Below are positions 1 through 8,290 of a stretch of 25,567 nucleotides of DNA, piece after piece. The translations under genes were made by a program, and so were the position numbers. The stretch covers positions 1 through 25,567 of the forward strand of contig JANXQX010000172.1 in the NCBI GenBank assembly GCA_025353305.1, in the 5' to 3' direction. Source of the DNA: Holophagaceae bacterium (lineage in GTDB: Bacteria > Acidobacteriota > Holophagae > Holophagales > Holophagaceae). The notes below the pieces were generated by a model. The model did no database searches. It was not told the DNA's origin and worked only from the letters and a program-made list of their open reading frames with translations. The stretch's first letter is position 1. Every line of letters begins with the position of its first letter.

Positions 1-2846
1 GGCTTGGCGTGGCAGGAGGCGCAGTTCGATACCGTCAGGGGCGTGCCCGCCTGGTGGCAGGCGGAACAAAGCGGCGCCGAAGCGAGCGGAGAGGTTCCCG
101 ACACGCCGTGGCAAGCCTTGCAGTCGGTGTCGAAACCACCCTGGGTCGCAGAGGTATGAGCGGTGCCCAGGAAGGGGATGGCATGGTTGGGACCGCCATT
201 CCAGGAGAAATTCCCGTGTTGCGTGCCATGGCAGCTGAAGGTGCCGCAGGTCAGCGCGGGAATGTTGTAGTAGGCCGGATTGCCCAAAGGCGCCACGGTG
301 CTGCTGGCGGGTCCTTCCATCTGGGGCGTGTTCAGGAATTTGAAATGGTTCAGGGCCCCGGCCGTGCCGTTGGACATGCTGTGGCACTCGATGCATTGCG
401 CGTTGACACTGTTGCCAAGGTGCAGGGCATGCAGCCCGGAGAAAGGGCTGTTGTTTTCCGGAACGCCCAGGGCTGTGCCCAGGGCATGGCATTGGCGGCA
501 GCCTGCCTCAGAATTCGAATCAATTGCGCCTGCCTGCCAGCTGGGTGCCGGCAGCCCTCCGTGGCAGCTCACGCTGGAACAGGTGAGCGTGGCCGGGTTG
601 AAGGTGGCCGTGCCGGATTTCGCATTGTAGATGGACAGGAAAACCGTCGGAGCCGGCGGCACCCGCAGGGCGTCCTTGCCAGCACGCGCATTGGCGTGGT
701 CGTAGTGCGATTGCGTGCCCGAATCCGAACCCGAGTGGCAGGAGGAACAGGCTCCTGTGACTCCGGCGAGCGCATCGTGCTTGCTGTGTTTTCCCGACAC
801 ATTCGGGAAGGTGCCGCCGGTAGGCGGCTTGGCGTGGCAGGAGGCGCAGTTCGAAACCGTCAGCGCCGAAGATGCCTGGTGGCAGGTCGAGCAGAGCGGC
901 GCCGCAGCGATCGGAGACGAGCCCGTGTCCGCATGGCAGTTCTTGCAGCTGGAATTGAAGCCATTCTGGTCGGCGGTGAGATGCGCGCTTTCCAGGAACG
1001 GGACAGGATGATTCGCCCCACCTATCCACGAATAATCGGTGTGCTGCTGTCCATGGCAAACGAAATTGCCGCAGGTCTGGGTCGGCACGTTGTAATAGGC
1101 GGGATTGCCCATTGGGGCAATGGTGTTGCTGGCCGGCCCTTCCATCTGCGGGGTATTAAGGTACTTGAAGTGGTTCAAGGCTCCGGCCGTGCCATTGGCC
1201 ATGGCATGGCAATCGATGCAGAGCGAGCCTGCCTTGGCGGCCATGTGCACCACGTGGAGGCCGCTGTGGGCGCTGTTGTTCTCGGGCACTCCCTGGGCGC
1301 TGCCGACCACGTGGCACTGCTGGCATCCGGCTTCGCTGTTCACATCGATGGTGCCGTTCTGCCAGCTCGGGGTGGTCTTCCCGCCATGGCAACTCACATT
1401 TGAGCACGTGAGCGATGAAGAATTGAAGGCGGCTGATCCAGATTTGCTATCAAAGGTACCGAGGAAGCCCGTCTCGCCGGGTGCGGCTCGCAAAGCGTCA
1501 TACCCCGGCCGGCCGTTCGCATGATCGTAATGGAGCAGCGTGCCTGAATCCGAGCCGTTGTGACAGGTGGAGCAATGCCCGGTCAGACCATTGATCCCGT
1601 CATGCTTGGCATGGGTTCCCGCCACCTCAGGGAAGGTGGTTCCGGTGGGTGGCTTGGCGTGGCACGAGGCGCAGCTGCCTTGGGTCAGAGGAGAGCTGGC
1701 CTGGTGGCAGACGCTGCACGACGGCGCCGTGGTAAGTGGAGAGACGCCCGTCACTGAATGGCAGGCATTGCAATTCGAATTGAACCCGGCTTGGTTGACC
1801 GTGGTGTGAGGGGTATCAAGGAACGGGATTGAGTGGTTGGCCTGGCCGGGGCCGTTCACGTGGCATCCGAGCCCGTTTTCAGCGCTGGAGTAGCAACTGG
1901 GAGCGTTAAGTACCGGCGCCGTCCGCCCCTTGGCGTAGTCATGGCAGATGCTGCATGAAGTGTCCCGTTTTTCAGCGTTCCGATGGGAGGGCACATAAGC
2001 TGGGAAAGCCGTAACCGGCGCCGGACGCCAGGGCTTGGAGTGGGCCATGGCAGCCGTGTGGCAGGTGGAACATTTGGTGGCAGCGGAACCGCCATCGAAT
2101 TTCGGTGTTCCAGGCGTGCCGTGGCAGGACTGGCAATAAAGCAGATCCTTCTTGGCCTGCAGCCCGTGGAAATTCTGGCTGGTGGGTTCGAGCCAAACGG
2201 CGCCCAGAATGTGCGGCGCTGCATCTCCGTGGCACAGGGTGTTGTTGAAACAGCCAGGCGCAGCCCCCGCAGAGGGAGGCGTGGCCGGATGGTTCGGTGG
2301 GTTTGCCGCTGACCCGGGGAAATGGCACTGCGCGCAAACCACCGCATTGGACGGGTCCGTGGTGGCATGGTTGGGGCCGGCGGAATTTCTCCATGGCTTC
2401 ACCGGATGCGGAGCCTTGACCGTGTGGCATGACTGGCAGGCATTCGTGGAAAGACCACCGCCAAAATCCGTGCCGTGGCAGAGCTGGCAGGAGACTAGGC
2501 CCCCGCCTGAGGTGTCCTGTGCCATTTTCGCCCTGGCACCGTGGCTCCCGGACAACGCCCATCCGGGAATTGGCTTGTGGTGGCAGTCCGCGGTCATGCA
2601 GGACGGGATGCCGCTGCCCGTCCGCGTCACGGTCATTTCATGGCACTCCTTGCAACCGCTGATGGCTCCTGGACCCAGGACTTTCCCAGGGTGGATGGCC
2701 ACCCAATCCGCCGGATGGAAAAGCCCCTTTTGGCTCGGCCCCGCTCCCCTGGTCTGGTCTGCGCGGTTGCACGCCAACGCTGCGCCGATCAGCAAGAGGA
2801 CCACCCCGAGATATCGCACATGAAGGGATGTCGGTGCGTTCTTCAT
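1..2846 (-). CDS. Large multiheme c-type cytochrome with octaheme tandem repeats (3' end outside window)
   Basis: The frame is open from an ATG at 2846 (an in-frame ATG also lies at 2858) to the window edge, giving 948 visible residues and no stop. The N-terminus has a hydrophobic stretch ending in a Cys (ALAC), so it is exported and perhaps lipid-anchored, though the lipobox is imperfect. I count 29 candidate haem attachment motifs: 22 CX2CH, five CX4CH, one CX5CH (2229-2252) and one CX9CH (1860-1895). CX4CH followed by CX2CH is the signature of the Geobacter-type CxxxxCH...CXXCH domain family. From about 1772 downwards the protein is a 275-residue, eight-haem unit repeated with an exact 825-bp period (CNACH at 1758-1772, CKNCH at 933-947, CKACH at 108-122). 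The likely role is periplasmic or outer-surface electron transfer; the redox partner is unknown. It is divergent from a LuxR-type regulator gene. Confidence 0.93.
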   Translation of the reverse strand, partial: MKNAPTSLHVRYLGVVLLLIGAALACNRADQTRGAGPSQKGLFHPADWVAIHPGKVLGPGAISGCKECHEMTVTRTGSGIPSCMTADCHHKPIPGWALSGSHGARAKMAQDTSGGGLVSCQLCHGTDFGGGLSTNACQSCHTVKAPHPVKPWRNSAGPNHATTDPSNAVVCAQCHFPGSAANPPNHPATPPSAGAAPGCFNNTLCHGDAAPHILGAVWLEPTSQNFHGLQAKKDLLYCQSCHGTPGTPKFDGGSAATKCSTCHTAAMAHSKPWRPAPVTAFPAYVPSHRNAEKRDTSCSICHDYAKGRTAPVLNAPSCYSSAENGLGCHVNGPGQANHSIPFLDTPHTTVNQAGFNSNCNACHSVTGVSPLTTAPSCSVCHQASSPLTQGSCASCHAKPPTGTTFPEVAGTHAKHDGINGLTGHCSTCHNGSDSGTLLHYDHANGRPGYDALRAAPGETGFLGTFDSKSGSAAFNSSSLTCSNVSCHGGKTTPSWQNGTIDVNSEAGCQQCHVVGSAQGVPENNSAHSGLHVVHMAAKAGSLCIDCHAMANGTAGALNHFKYLNTPQMEGPASNTIAPMGNPAYYNVPTQTCGNFVCHGQQHTDYSWIGGANHPVPFLESAHLTADQNGFNSSCKNCHADTGSSPIAAAPLCSTCHQASSALTVSNCASCHAKPPTGGTFPNVSGKHSKHDALAGVTGACSSCHSGSDSGTQSHYDHANARAGKDALRVPPAPTVFLSIYNAKSGTATFNPATLTCSSVSCHGGLPAPSWQAGAIDSNSEAGCRQCHALGTALGVPENNSPFSGLHALHLGNSVNAQCIECHSMSNGTAGALNHFKFLNTPQMEGPASSTVAPLGNPAYYNIPALTCGTFSCHGTQHGNFSWNGGPNHAIPFLGTAHTSATQGGFDTDCKACHGVSGTSPLASAPLCSACHQAGTPLTVSNCASCHAK
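123..1772 (-). repeat. Two full 825-bp in-frame octaheme repeat units (a third begins at 122)
   Basis: Unit 1 spans 1772-948 and unit 2 spans 947-123; unit 3 starts at 122 and leaves the window. Landmarks recur at exactly 825 bp: the CASCH codons begin at 1659, 834 and 9, and the first haem motif of each unit at 1758, 933 and 108. Each unit carries CX2CH four times, then CX4CH, CX2CH, CX2CH and CX4CH. The unit 2/unit 3 boundary stretch near 829-866 and 4-41 is almost identical in DNA, while other parts have diverged, which fits old duplication with partial homogenisation. Confidence 0.92.
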
Positions 2847-3258
2847 TGCGAGATCCATGGAAAAGCAGCGTTGCTCCGGGAAATCCCGGAAAAGCCGGCC
2901 AAGGTGGAGGTGAATCGAGAACAGCGAGCCTTAGATATATGTATGTATCGGAATATAGGATAAAGATGCACTGGTCCTATTAGCCGGGAACATATCGACG
3001 GTGAGTAAAATAATTCGATGTCCAAACACGCAATAATCCTGGACCAAGAGTGATTTCCCCTTGCCTCCCGATAACGATTGGCACCGCCTACCATGAGGCT
3101 GGCTGCGGATTGCCATGCATGACGATGAGGTTTCGAGTGTATGGCACACAGACACAGGCGTGACTGCGCCGTGCAGGTACAACTCGGTCATGGCATCCTC
3201 AAACAGGTGCTGCCAGGATAGGAGCGCGAAACCTCTCCAGCCATCCGTCGTCCGACCC
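2847..3258. promoter_or_regulatory. Divergent intergenic region between the cytochrome and LuxR-type genes
   Basis: About 400 bp with no convincing gene. It contains a palindrome CCGGGA-AA-TCCCGG at 2876-2889, 30 bp upstream of the cytochrome ATG at 2846, and an AT-rich imperfect 16-bp palindrome (GATATATG/TATGTATC, 12 of 16 symmetric positions) at 2934-2949. Both are plausible operator sites for the adjacent regulator, but this is inference. I could not find a confident -35/-10 pair for either gene. The upstream ATG at 3115 would extend the regulator, but the extra residues have no recognisable character. Confidence 0.45.
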
Positions 3259-3849
3259 ATGACCACCGAGCCCAATGCAATGCGGCCACTTCCACGCGAG
3301 TTTCCGCCAAATGACGGAGCCCCAAGTTCAAGATTGATGAGTGTGGTGTTCCTTCTCATCGCGCTGCAATTCGGGGTGGATCTGGTCTGGGACAAGGTTC
3401 AGGGTGACGCGGGCCCCTGGCATCTGGGAATTGAAGCCCTGACCGGAGCCATCTCCCTTGTATTGGGATTGCGCCTCCTCCGGGCCCTGCGCCACAGGAG
3501 CCATACCATCACCGATTTGAAGAGCGCCCTGCAAGCCTCCCAGGAAGAGGCTGATCGCTGGCGAGGCGAAGCCGCCCATGTGCTGCAGGGAATGGGACGG
3601 GCCCTAAACCTCCAGTTTGAGCGATGGAACCTCAGCCACGCTGAACGGGACGTGGCCCTTTTCCTCCTCAAGGGCTTCAGCACCCGCGACATCGCAGACC
3701 TGCGGGCAACCTCCGAACGCACCGTCCGCCAGCAGGCCCAGGATGTTTATCGGAAAGCCGGGCTCTCCGGTCGCGCCGAATTGTCAGCCTTCTTCCTGGA
3801 AGATCTGCTCCTGCCTCCTACCAATGGCGGAAACGCTACTCATCCCTAG
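3259..3849 (+). CDS. Membrane-anchored LuxR-type HTH transcriptional regulator
   Basis: This 196-residue protein (from ATG 3259) has two hydrophobic segments at about residues 26-44 and 57-76, a charged, helical linker at 80-120 and a C-terminal LuxR/GerE-type helix-turn-helix at 124-182 with the typical WNLSHAERDVALFLLKGF and RTVRQQAQDVYRKAG stretches. It has no receiver domain, so it resembles the known small two-TM proteins with a LuxR C-terminus rather than a response regulator. The start is uncertain: ATG 3115, 3259, 3283 and 3337 are in frame and none has a strong ribosome binding site; 3259 keeps the whole first TM segment and a short cytoplasmic lead. It is divergent from the multiheme cytochrome, so control of that gene is a reasonable guess. 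Its stop codon overlaps that of the convergent RDD gene. Confidence 0.85.
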   Translation: MTTEPNAMRPLPREFPPNDGAPSSRLMSVVFLLIALQFGVDLVWDKVQGDAGPWHLGIEALTGAISLVLGLRLLRALRHRSHTITDLKSALQASQEEADRWRGEAAHVLQGMGRALNLQFERWNLSHAERDVALFLLKGFSTRDIADLRATSERTVRQQAQDVYRKAGLSGRAELSAFFLEDLLLPPTNGGNATHP

Positions 3850-4328
3850 GCGGCTTTCACCACGTGGGTGCCCGCAAGGTAATCGTGAAGGCAGCGGCGG
3901 GTCGGGCCAAAGATGAGAAGCGCGTCGATGAGCCAGAGCAGGCTCGCCACCCCACCGAAGAACAGACCGGCGATATCGTGATTCACCTTCGCCATGTATT
4001 GAAGGAGCAGGACCACGATGGGAATGGCGAACTCGCGGACCAGCAGCCACCCGACGTGCGGGATCGCGCCATCCGTGCGCATGATGTAGATGTCCATGGC
4101 TTTCTTGCCGATGGTCTGCGCCCGGGTCACCAGCAGCCAGATCTGTGCTATCAGGATTCCCAGCCAACCAAGAAGCATGACGATGGGCCCCAGGCAGGGA
4201 AAGAAGATGAATGCCAGGGGCGCGAACCAGATGAGGTAGTCGATGAAGCGCGCCACGAGGCGGCTCCATCGCGTGGCGGCTTCGATCTCGATCGCCGATT
4301 CATCGAGGTGGGGATTGGAGATGGGCAT
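3846..4328 (-). CDS. RDD family integral membrane protein
   Basis: This 160-residue protein starts at ATG 4328; an upstream extension in the same frame overlaps the preceding gene and has no membrane protein character. The N-terminal part shows the RDD pattern (RLVARFIDYLIWF, with conserved Arg and Asp in the first TM helix), a second hydrophobic segment (about residues 45-67), the polar QTIGKKAMDIYIMRTDG loop typical of RDD proteins, and two further TM segments near 100-140 before a charged tail (RRCLHDYLAGTHVV). Some family members are proposed ion exchangers, but function cannot be assigned here. It starts eight nucleotides after the stop of the upstream membrane protein gene, so the two are probably co-transcribed with topA. 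Confidence 0.85.
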   Translation of the reverse strand: MPISNPHLDESAIEIEAATRWSRLVARFIDYLIWFAPLAFIFFPCLGPIVMLLGWLGILIAQIWLLVTRAQTIGKKAMDIYIMRTDGAIPHVGWLLVREFAIPIVVLLLQYMAKVNHDIAGLFFGGVASLLWLIDALLIFGPTRRCLHDYLAGTHVVKAA

Positions 4329-4336
4329 GGTCGAGG

Positions 4337-4765
4337 CTACCTTGATCCCGGAACCGATTCGTCGAGGCGGAAATGCTGCCGCACCCGGCGCCACCGGAAG
4401 ACGAAAAGACAGAGCGCCGTGGCCGCCGCCACGCCGCCGAGGATGCCCGCGAGGCGAAGAAATGGTTCCCCCATCGCCCGTCGCGCCTGGATGAGAACGA
4501 AGGCGGTGCGTGCCCATTCCAAAGTGCCGACCACCAAACCGAGCTGAAGTACCGCAGCGGCCCATGACCGACGCACGGCAAGCAGTGCCAGCAATGCCAG
4601 GGATATCCCCACCGCGACGAATCCACCTCCCCGCAGTGCGTGCGCCGCAAGGAGGACCACTGCACACACGATGGGCATGAACTGGAGCATCAGCATCGAA
4701 GGACCTATGGCGGTATCAAAAGGGTGCGGAGAATATGCCGCGGCCTCAGCCCATGGCTTCTTCAA
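4337..4765 (-). CDS. Small membrane protein of unknown function, downstream of topA
   Basis: A 142-residue ORF with about four hydrophobic segments (roughly residues 24-44, 46-63, 68-90 and 104-124 from ATG 4765), and a short basic C-terminus. The start at 4765 would overlap the last 20 bp of topA. ATG 4696 is an alternative, with an AGG eight bases upstream and better placement of the first TM segment. No domain recognised. The segment around EWARTAFVLIQARRAMGEP, followed by a Gly/Ala-rich helix, resembles conserved unnamed bacterial membrane proteins. Position between topA and the RDD gene with tight spacing suggests one transcript. Confidence 0.7.
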   Translation of the reverse strand: MKKPWAEAAAYSPHPFDTAIGPSMLMLQFMPIVCAVVLLAAHALRGGGFVAVGISLALLALLAVRRSWAAAVLQLGLVVGTLEWARTAFVLIQARRAMGEPFLRLAGILGGVAAATALCLFVFRWRRVRQHFRLDESVPGSR

Positions 4766-7229
4766 AACCGCACCCTGGATTGGGGCAGAGCAGAACCTGG
4801 ATGGGATCCTTGCCGCGGGGCTTGCGGGTCTTCTCGGTCAGGTAGGGGCTCTTGCATTTTGGGCAGGTGCGGGCCACGGGCTTGTCCCAGGCAGTGAAGT
4901 CGCAATTGGTGGCCGGCGTCTTGGGGTTGTAGTTGGTGCAGCCGTAGAAGACCTTGCCGAAGCGGGTCTTGCGGGCGCTCAGGTCGCCGCCGCACTTCGG
5001 ACACGGTATGCCCAGGATCTCCTTCTTCACGGTCTTGCACGCGGGATAGTCCACACAGCAGATGAACTCACCATAGCGGCCATGGCGCTTGACGAAATCC
5101 TTGCCACAGGTGGGGCATTCCTCACCGATGCGCACGTCGGCCGGAATGGGAATTCCCTTGGGATCAGCCTTGCGGATGCCCTTGCATTTCGGATAGTTGG
5201 TGCAGGCCCAGAAAGGCCCCCATTGGCCTTTGCGAAGCGACATAGGCGTGGAGCCGCAGAGCGGGCATTCTGGTGCGTCTTCGGGCTCATCCATGGCCTC
5301 GACTTCGGCGGTGTAGTCGCACTTGTCTTCGGGCTTTTCAGCGTGGTAGTTCGTGCAACCGAAAAACAGGCCGTTCTTGCCGATCCGTTTCAGCAGCGGC
5401 GCCCCGCACTTCGGGCAGTTCTCCCCTGAGGCCACGCCGGCCTTCAAGTTCTGCATGTTCTTGCCCGCCTCGGCCAGGGACTGCTCGAAGGGTCCGTAGA
5501 AATCCTTCATCGCCTTCAAGAAGGTCAGAGAGCCTTCTTCCACGCGATCAAGATTGGCCTCGAGCCCGCTCGTATATTTCGGGTTCATCAGCTCGTGGAA
5601 GCCCTCCACCAGCAGGTCTGTCACCACGCAACCCAATTCCGAGGGCTTGAAGCGGCCTTCGTGCTTTTTCACGTAATCGCGGTCCTGGATGGTCGAGATG
5701 ATGCTTGCGTAGGTGGAGGGGCGGCCGATGCCGTCTTCTTCGAGTTCCTTGACCAGCGTGGCTTCATTGAAACGGGCCGGCGGCTTGGTGAATTGCTGCT
5801 CTGTTTCCAGGGTCTGGAGTTTCAGCGTTTCACCCAATTCCAGGTGAGGCAGGCCGACCTTTTCTTCGTCATCTTCCTCATCGGTCTTGGTGGCGTCCTG
5901 GATGGCCTCTGCATCGGTTTCTTTTTTATCCGTGCGATAGACCGCCAGCCAACCAGCGAAGCGCTCGATCTCGCCCTTGGCTTCAAACATGGCTTCTTCG
6001 CCATTTTCAAGGGCCGAAGACGCGTCCACCACGGTTTCGTCGAAGCGCGCGGCTTCCATCTGGGAAGCTATGGTGCGCCGCCAGATGAGTGAATAAAGGC
6101 GGAATTGATCGGGCTCCAGGTGCTCTCGCAGTGATTCCGGCGTCCGCGTCACATCGGTGGGGCGTATGGCCTCGTGCGCATCCTGGGCACCGGCCTTGCC
6201 GAAATATTGGCGGGCCTTGGCAGGCAGGTATTCCTTGCCATATTTCTTGGCGATGAAGGCCCGGGCAGCCTCTATGGCTTCGGGGGCCAGGCGCGGCGAA
6301 TCCGTTCTCATATAGGTGATGAGACCGATGGGGCCTTCGCCGAAATCCAGGCCCTCGTAGAGCCGCTGGGCGTTCTGCATGGTGCGGCTGACACTCATCT
6401 TGAGCTTCTGTGCCGACTCCTGCTGCAAGCGTGCGGTGGTGAAGGGCGGCGCGGGGTTGCGCTTCTTTTCCTTGGTCTCCAGGCCCGTCACCTTCCATGG
6501 CGCTTTCAGGATCTGATCCCTGAGGTCATGGGCCTGCTTTTCGTTCTCCACACGGCGCTTGGTCTCCTTGTTGCCGAGCTGCAGGGCCTGGCCGCTCAGC
6601 TTGACCAGGCGCATCCAGAAATTCGGCGGCAGCTTGGCGTTGAACCGGCCTTTCAGCACCCAATATTCCACGGCCCTGAAAGCCTGGATTTCCCGCTCGC
6701 GATCCACGATGAGCCGCACGGTGACGCTTTGCACACGGCCCGCCGAGAGCCCGCGCCGCACCTTGTCCCAGAGCACCTGGCTGACCTTGTAGCCCACGAG
6801 CCGGTCGAGCACCCGCCGGGCACGCTGCGCGTCCACCAATTTTTTATTGATGACCGTGGGATTCGCCATGGCCTTCTGGATGCCGGCCGGCGTGATTTCG
6901 TTGAAGAGCACCCGTGAGACCGGCAGGGATTTCGGGGGCCTGATGGCCTCCAGCAGGTGCCAGGAGATGGCTTCGCCCTCCCGGTCAGGGTCGGTCGCGA
7001 GAATCAGTTCGGCAGCGCCCTTGGCTGCTGCGCGGAGTTCCGCCACCACTTTGGCCTTCGCAGGCGAAATTTCGTATTCCTCCTGGAAACCGTTTTCGAT
7101 ATCCACGCCGAGTTTCTTGGGCAGATCCCGGATATGGCCCACTGAGGCCTTCACCGTATAGTCCTTGCCCAGGTATTTGGCGATGGTCTTGGCCTTTGAG
7201 GGGCTTTCGACGATGACGAGCTTGGTCAA
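4746..7229 (-). CDS. topA: DNA topoisomerase I (type IA)
   Basis: This 827-residue enzyme relaxes negative supercoils by passing one strand through a transient 5'-phosphotyrosine nick. The start chosen is TTG 7229, which has a GGAG six bases upstream and gives the normal LVIVESPSKAKTI N-terminus; ATG 7304 would only add unrelated residues. The TOPRIM domain has Glu9 and the DPDREGE motif at 80-86. The active-site Tyr is about residue 306 in ITYMRTDS. The core ends near residue 600 and is followed by five four-cysteine zinc ribbons to the C-terminus, starting at CPKCG near 605. A charged Asp/Glu-rich insert lies at about 437-457. It follows dprA by 113 bp, the common dprA-topA order. Confidence 0.97.
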   Translation of the reverse strand: MTKLVIVESPSKAKTIAKYLGKDYTVKASVGHIRDLPKKLGVDIENGFQEEYEISPAKAKVVAELRAAAKGAAELILATDPDREGEAISWHLLEAIRPPKSLPVSRVLFNEITPAGIQKAMANPTVINKKLVDAQRARRVLDRLVGYKVSQVLWDKVRRGLSAGRVQSVTVRLIVDREREIQAFRAVEYWVLKGRFNAKLPPNFWMRLVKLSGQALQLGNKETKRRVENEKQAHDLRDQILKAPWKVTGLETKEKKRNPAPPFTTARLQQESAQKLKMSVSRTMQNAQRLYEGLDFGEGPIGLITYMRTDSPRLAPEAIEAARAFIAKKYGKEYLPAKARQYFGKAGAQDAHEAIRPTDVTRTPESLREHLEPDQFRLYSLIWRRTIASQMEAARFDETVVDASSALENGEEAMFEAKGEIERFAGWLAVYRTDKKETDAEAIQDATKTDEEDDEEKVGLPHLELGETLKLQTLETEQQFTKPPARFNEATLVKELEEDGIGRPSTYASIISTIQDRDYVKKHEGRFKPSELGCVVTDLLVEGFHELMNPKYTSGLEANLDRVEEGSLTFLKAMKDFYGPFEQSLAEAGKNMQNLKAGVASGENCPKCGAPLLKRIGKNGLFFGCTNYHAEKPEDKCDYTAEVEAMDEPEDAPECPLCGSTPMSLRKGQWGPFWACTNYPKCKGIRKADPKGIPIPADVRIGEECPTCGKDFVKRHGRYGEFICCVDYPACKTVKKEILGIPCPKCGGDLSARKTRFGKVFYGCTNYNPKTPATNCDFTAWDKPVARTCPKCKSPYLTEKTRKPRGKDPIQVLLCPNPGCGFEEAMG

Positions 7230-7319
7230 GGGGGACTCCGGGGAAGGGACCTGCAAGGTTTGGATGATGGAACGAAAGACCAGAGGTTTGTCAAGTCCAA
7301 GCATGCGGTTTGAATTCCT

Positions 7320-7336
7320 TTCCCCCGTAGGGGGAA
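7320..7336. other. Small hairpin in the dprA-topA gap
   Basis: TTCCCCC, a 3-nt loop (GTA) and GGGGGAA form a perfect 7-bp stem a few bases after the dprA stop. There is no U tract after it, so it is not a classical terminator; it could modulate read-through into topA or protect an mRNA end. Confidence 0.4.
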
Positions 7337-7342
7337 GTTTAT

Positions 7343-8176
7343 TTAGAGCCGCAATTCCGCCAGATCCTCCAATAGATCGGCCGGCGAACGGCAAATGCGC
7401 GCGGCACCCTCCCGCAGCAGGGAGTTCGGTCCTTCAGCGAGCGGATCTTCCGGGCTTCCCGGCACCACCCACAGCTCTTTGCCATGATCCAAGGCCAGTT
7501 TGGCGGTGACCAGTGAGCCGCTTCTGAGTTTGGCTTCAACGACCAGCACGCCCCTGCACCAGACCGCCAGCAATAGGTTGCGCCTGGGGAAATGCCACTT
7601 CTGCGGCAAGGCTTCCGGCGGAAAGGGGGTGATCAGCCCACCTCCGGAATCCACGATGCGCTCCATGAGCCCCGTGTGTTCTTTCGGATAGGGGTGGTCC
7701 AGCCCCGAGCCCATGACCCCCCAGGTCGGACCGGCTTCAAGCGCGCCGGCATGCGCGGCGCCATCGATGCCCCGAGCCAAGCCGGAGAGCACGATTACGC
7801 CCCTTTCTGTGAACTGGCGGCTCCAGTTCCGCGCCCGCTCCCGGCCCACAAGGCTGGGCGTGCGGGTGCCCACCACGGCGAGGCGGAGCCCCGGCGGTGG
7901 CAAGGTTCCGCGCACCCACAGCGCCACGGCATAGGGCAAGGGTTCGAAGAAGGCCTCGGAGCCTTCATCTCCCGGCAGCACCAGCCGGGCTTTTTTTGCA
8001 TGGGCTTCACTACGGAAGCGGGACAGGTCCAAAGCCTCCAGCTGGGAAGCCGTTCCAGGGTGAAGTTGGATTGATTCACCGTTCTGAAGGCTCTCCCAAA
8101 GCCGCGCCTTTTCCTGCTCCGGCCAGGGCAGCACGGAGAAGGCGAGCGCAAGCCGGGCCGGATCCAGAAGACTCAA
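7343..8176 (-). CDS. dprA: DNA-processing protein DprA (Smf)
   Basis: This 277-residue protein binds incoming single-stranded DNA during natural transformation and loads RecA. The Rossmann-like core shows VVGTRTPS (101-108), SGLARGIDGAAH (131-142), GSGLDHPYP (156-164), FPRRN (196-200) and SGSLVTAKLAL followed by VVPGS. It starts at TTG 8176 with AAGGA upstream. The C-terminal winged-helix domain found in longer DprA proteins seems absent or reduced to the last ~30 residues. It is divergent from rpmB and precedes topA. Presence of dprA alone does not prove competence. Confidence 0.95.
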   Translation of the reverse strand: MSLLDPARLALAFSVLPWPEQEKARLWESLQNGESIQLHPGTASQLEALDLSRFRSEAHAKKARLVLPGDEGSEAFFEPLPYAVALWVRGTLPPPGLRLAVVGTRTPSLVGRERARNWSRQFTERGVIVLSGLARGIDGAAHAGALEAGPTWGVMGSGLDHPYPKEHTGLMERIVDSGGGLITPFPPEALPQKWHFPRRNLLLAVWCRGVLVVEAKLRSGSLVTAKLALDHGKELWVVPGSPEDPLAEGPNSLLREGAARICRSPADLLEDLAELRL

Positions 8177-8190
8177 AGCAAGATTCTTCC

Positions 8191-8218
8191 TTGAAAAGAC
8201 AGGGGAAGTTGGTAGACT
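8191..8218 (+). promoter_or_regulatory. Sigma-70-type promoter for rpmB
   Basis: TTGAAA at 8191-8196 and TAGACT at 8213-8218 are separated by 16 bp, about 70 bp upstream of the rpmB ATG. The -35 matches five of six consensus bases and the -10 four of six. The site lies just upstream of the divergent dprA start. Confidence 0.55.
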
Positions 8219-8290
8219 ACTCCTTCTGTTGCGCGTCTTGTTGCGTATTGGTTTGTCATATCAAGGTTTTCGCGTCCCATCGAGGTTCCC

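Noticed and set aside
9..1403. Long plus-strand open frame of 464 codons across the cytochrome region
   Set aside because: It is the antisense shadow of the haem repeats: the minus strand keeps 29 CXnCH motifs in one frame, while the plus-strand product is Gly/Arg/Ala-rich with no domain.
1856..2562. Minus-strand frames of 170 and 196 codons
   Set aside because: They lie in the wrong frames of the cytochrome gene and lack CXXCH motifs; the real frame runs through them.
4329..4667. N-terminal extension of the RDD protein
   Set aside because: It overlaps the upstream membrane protein gene in another frame and is Arg/Gly-rich without membrane character; ATG 4328 gives a normal RDD protein.
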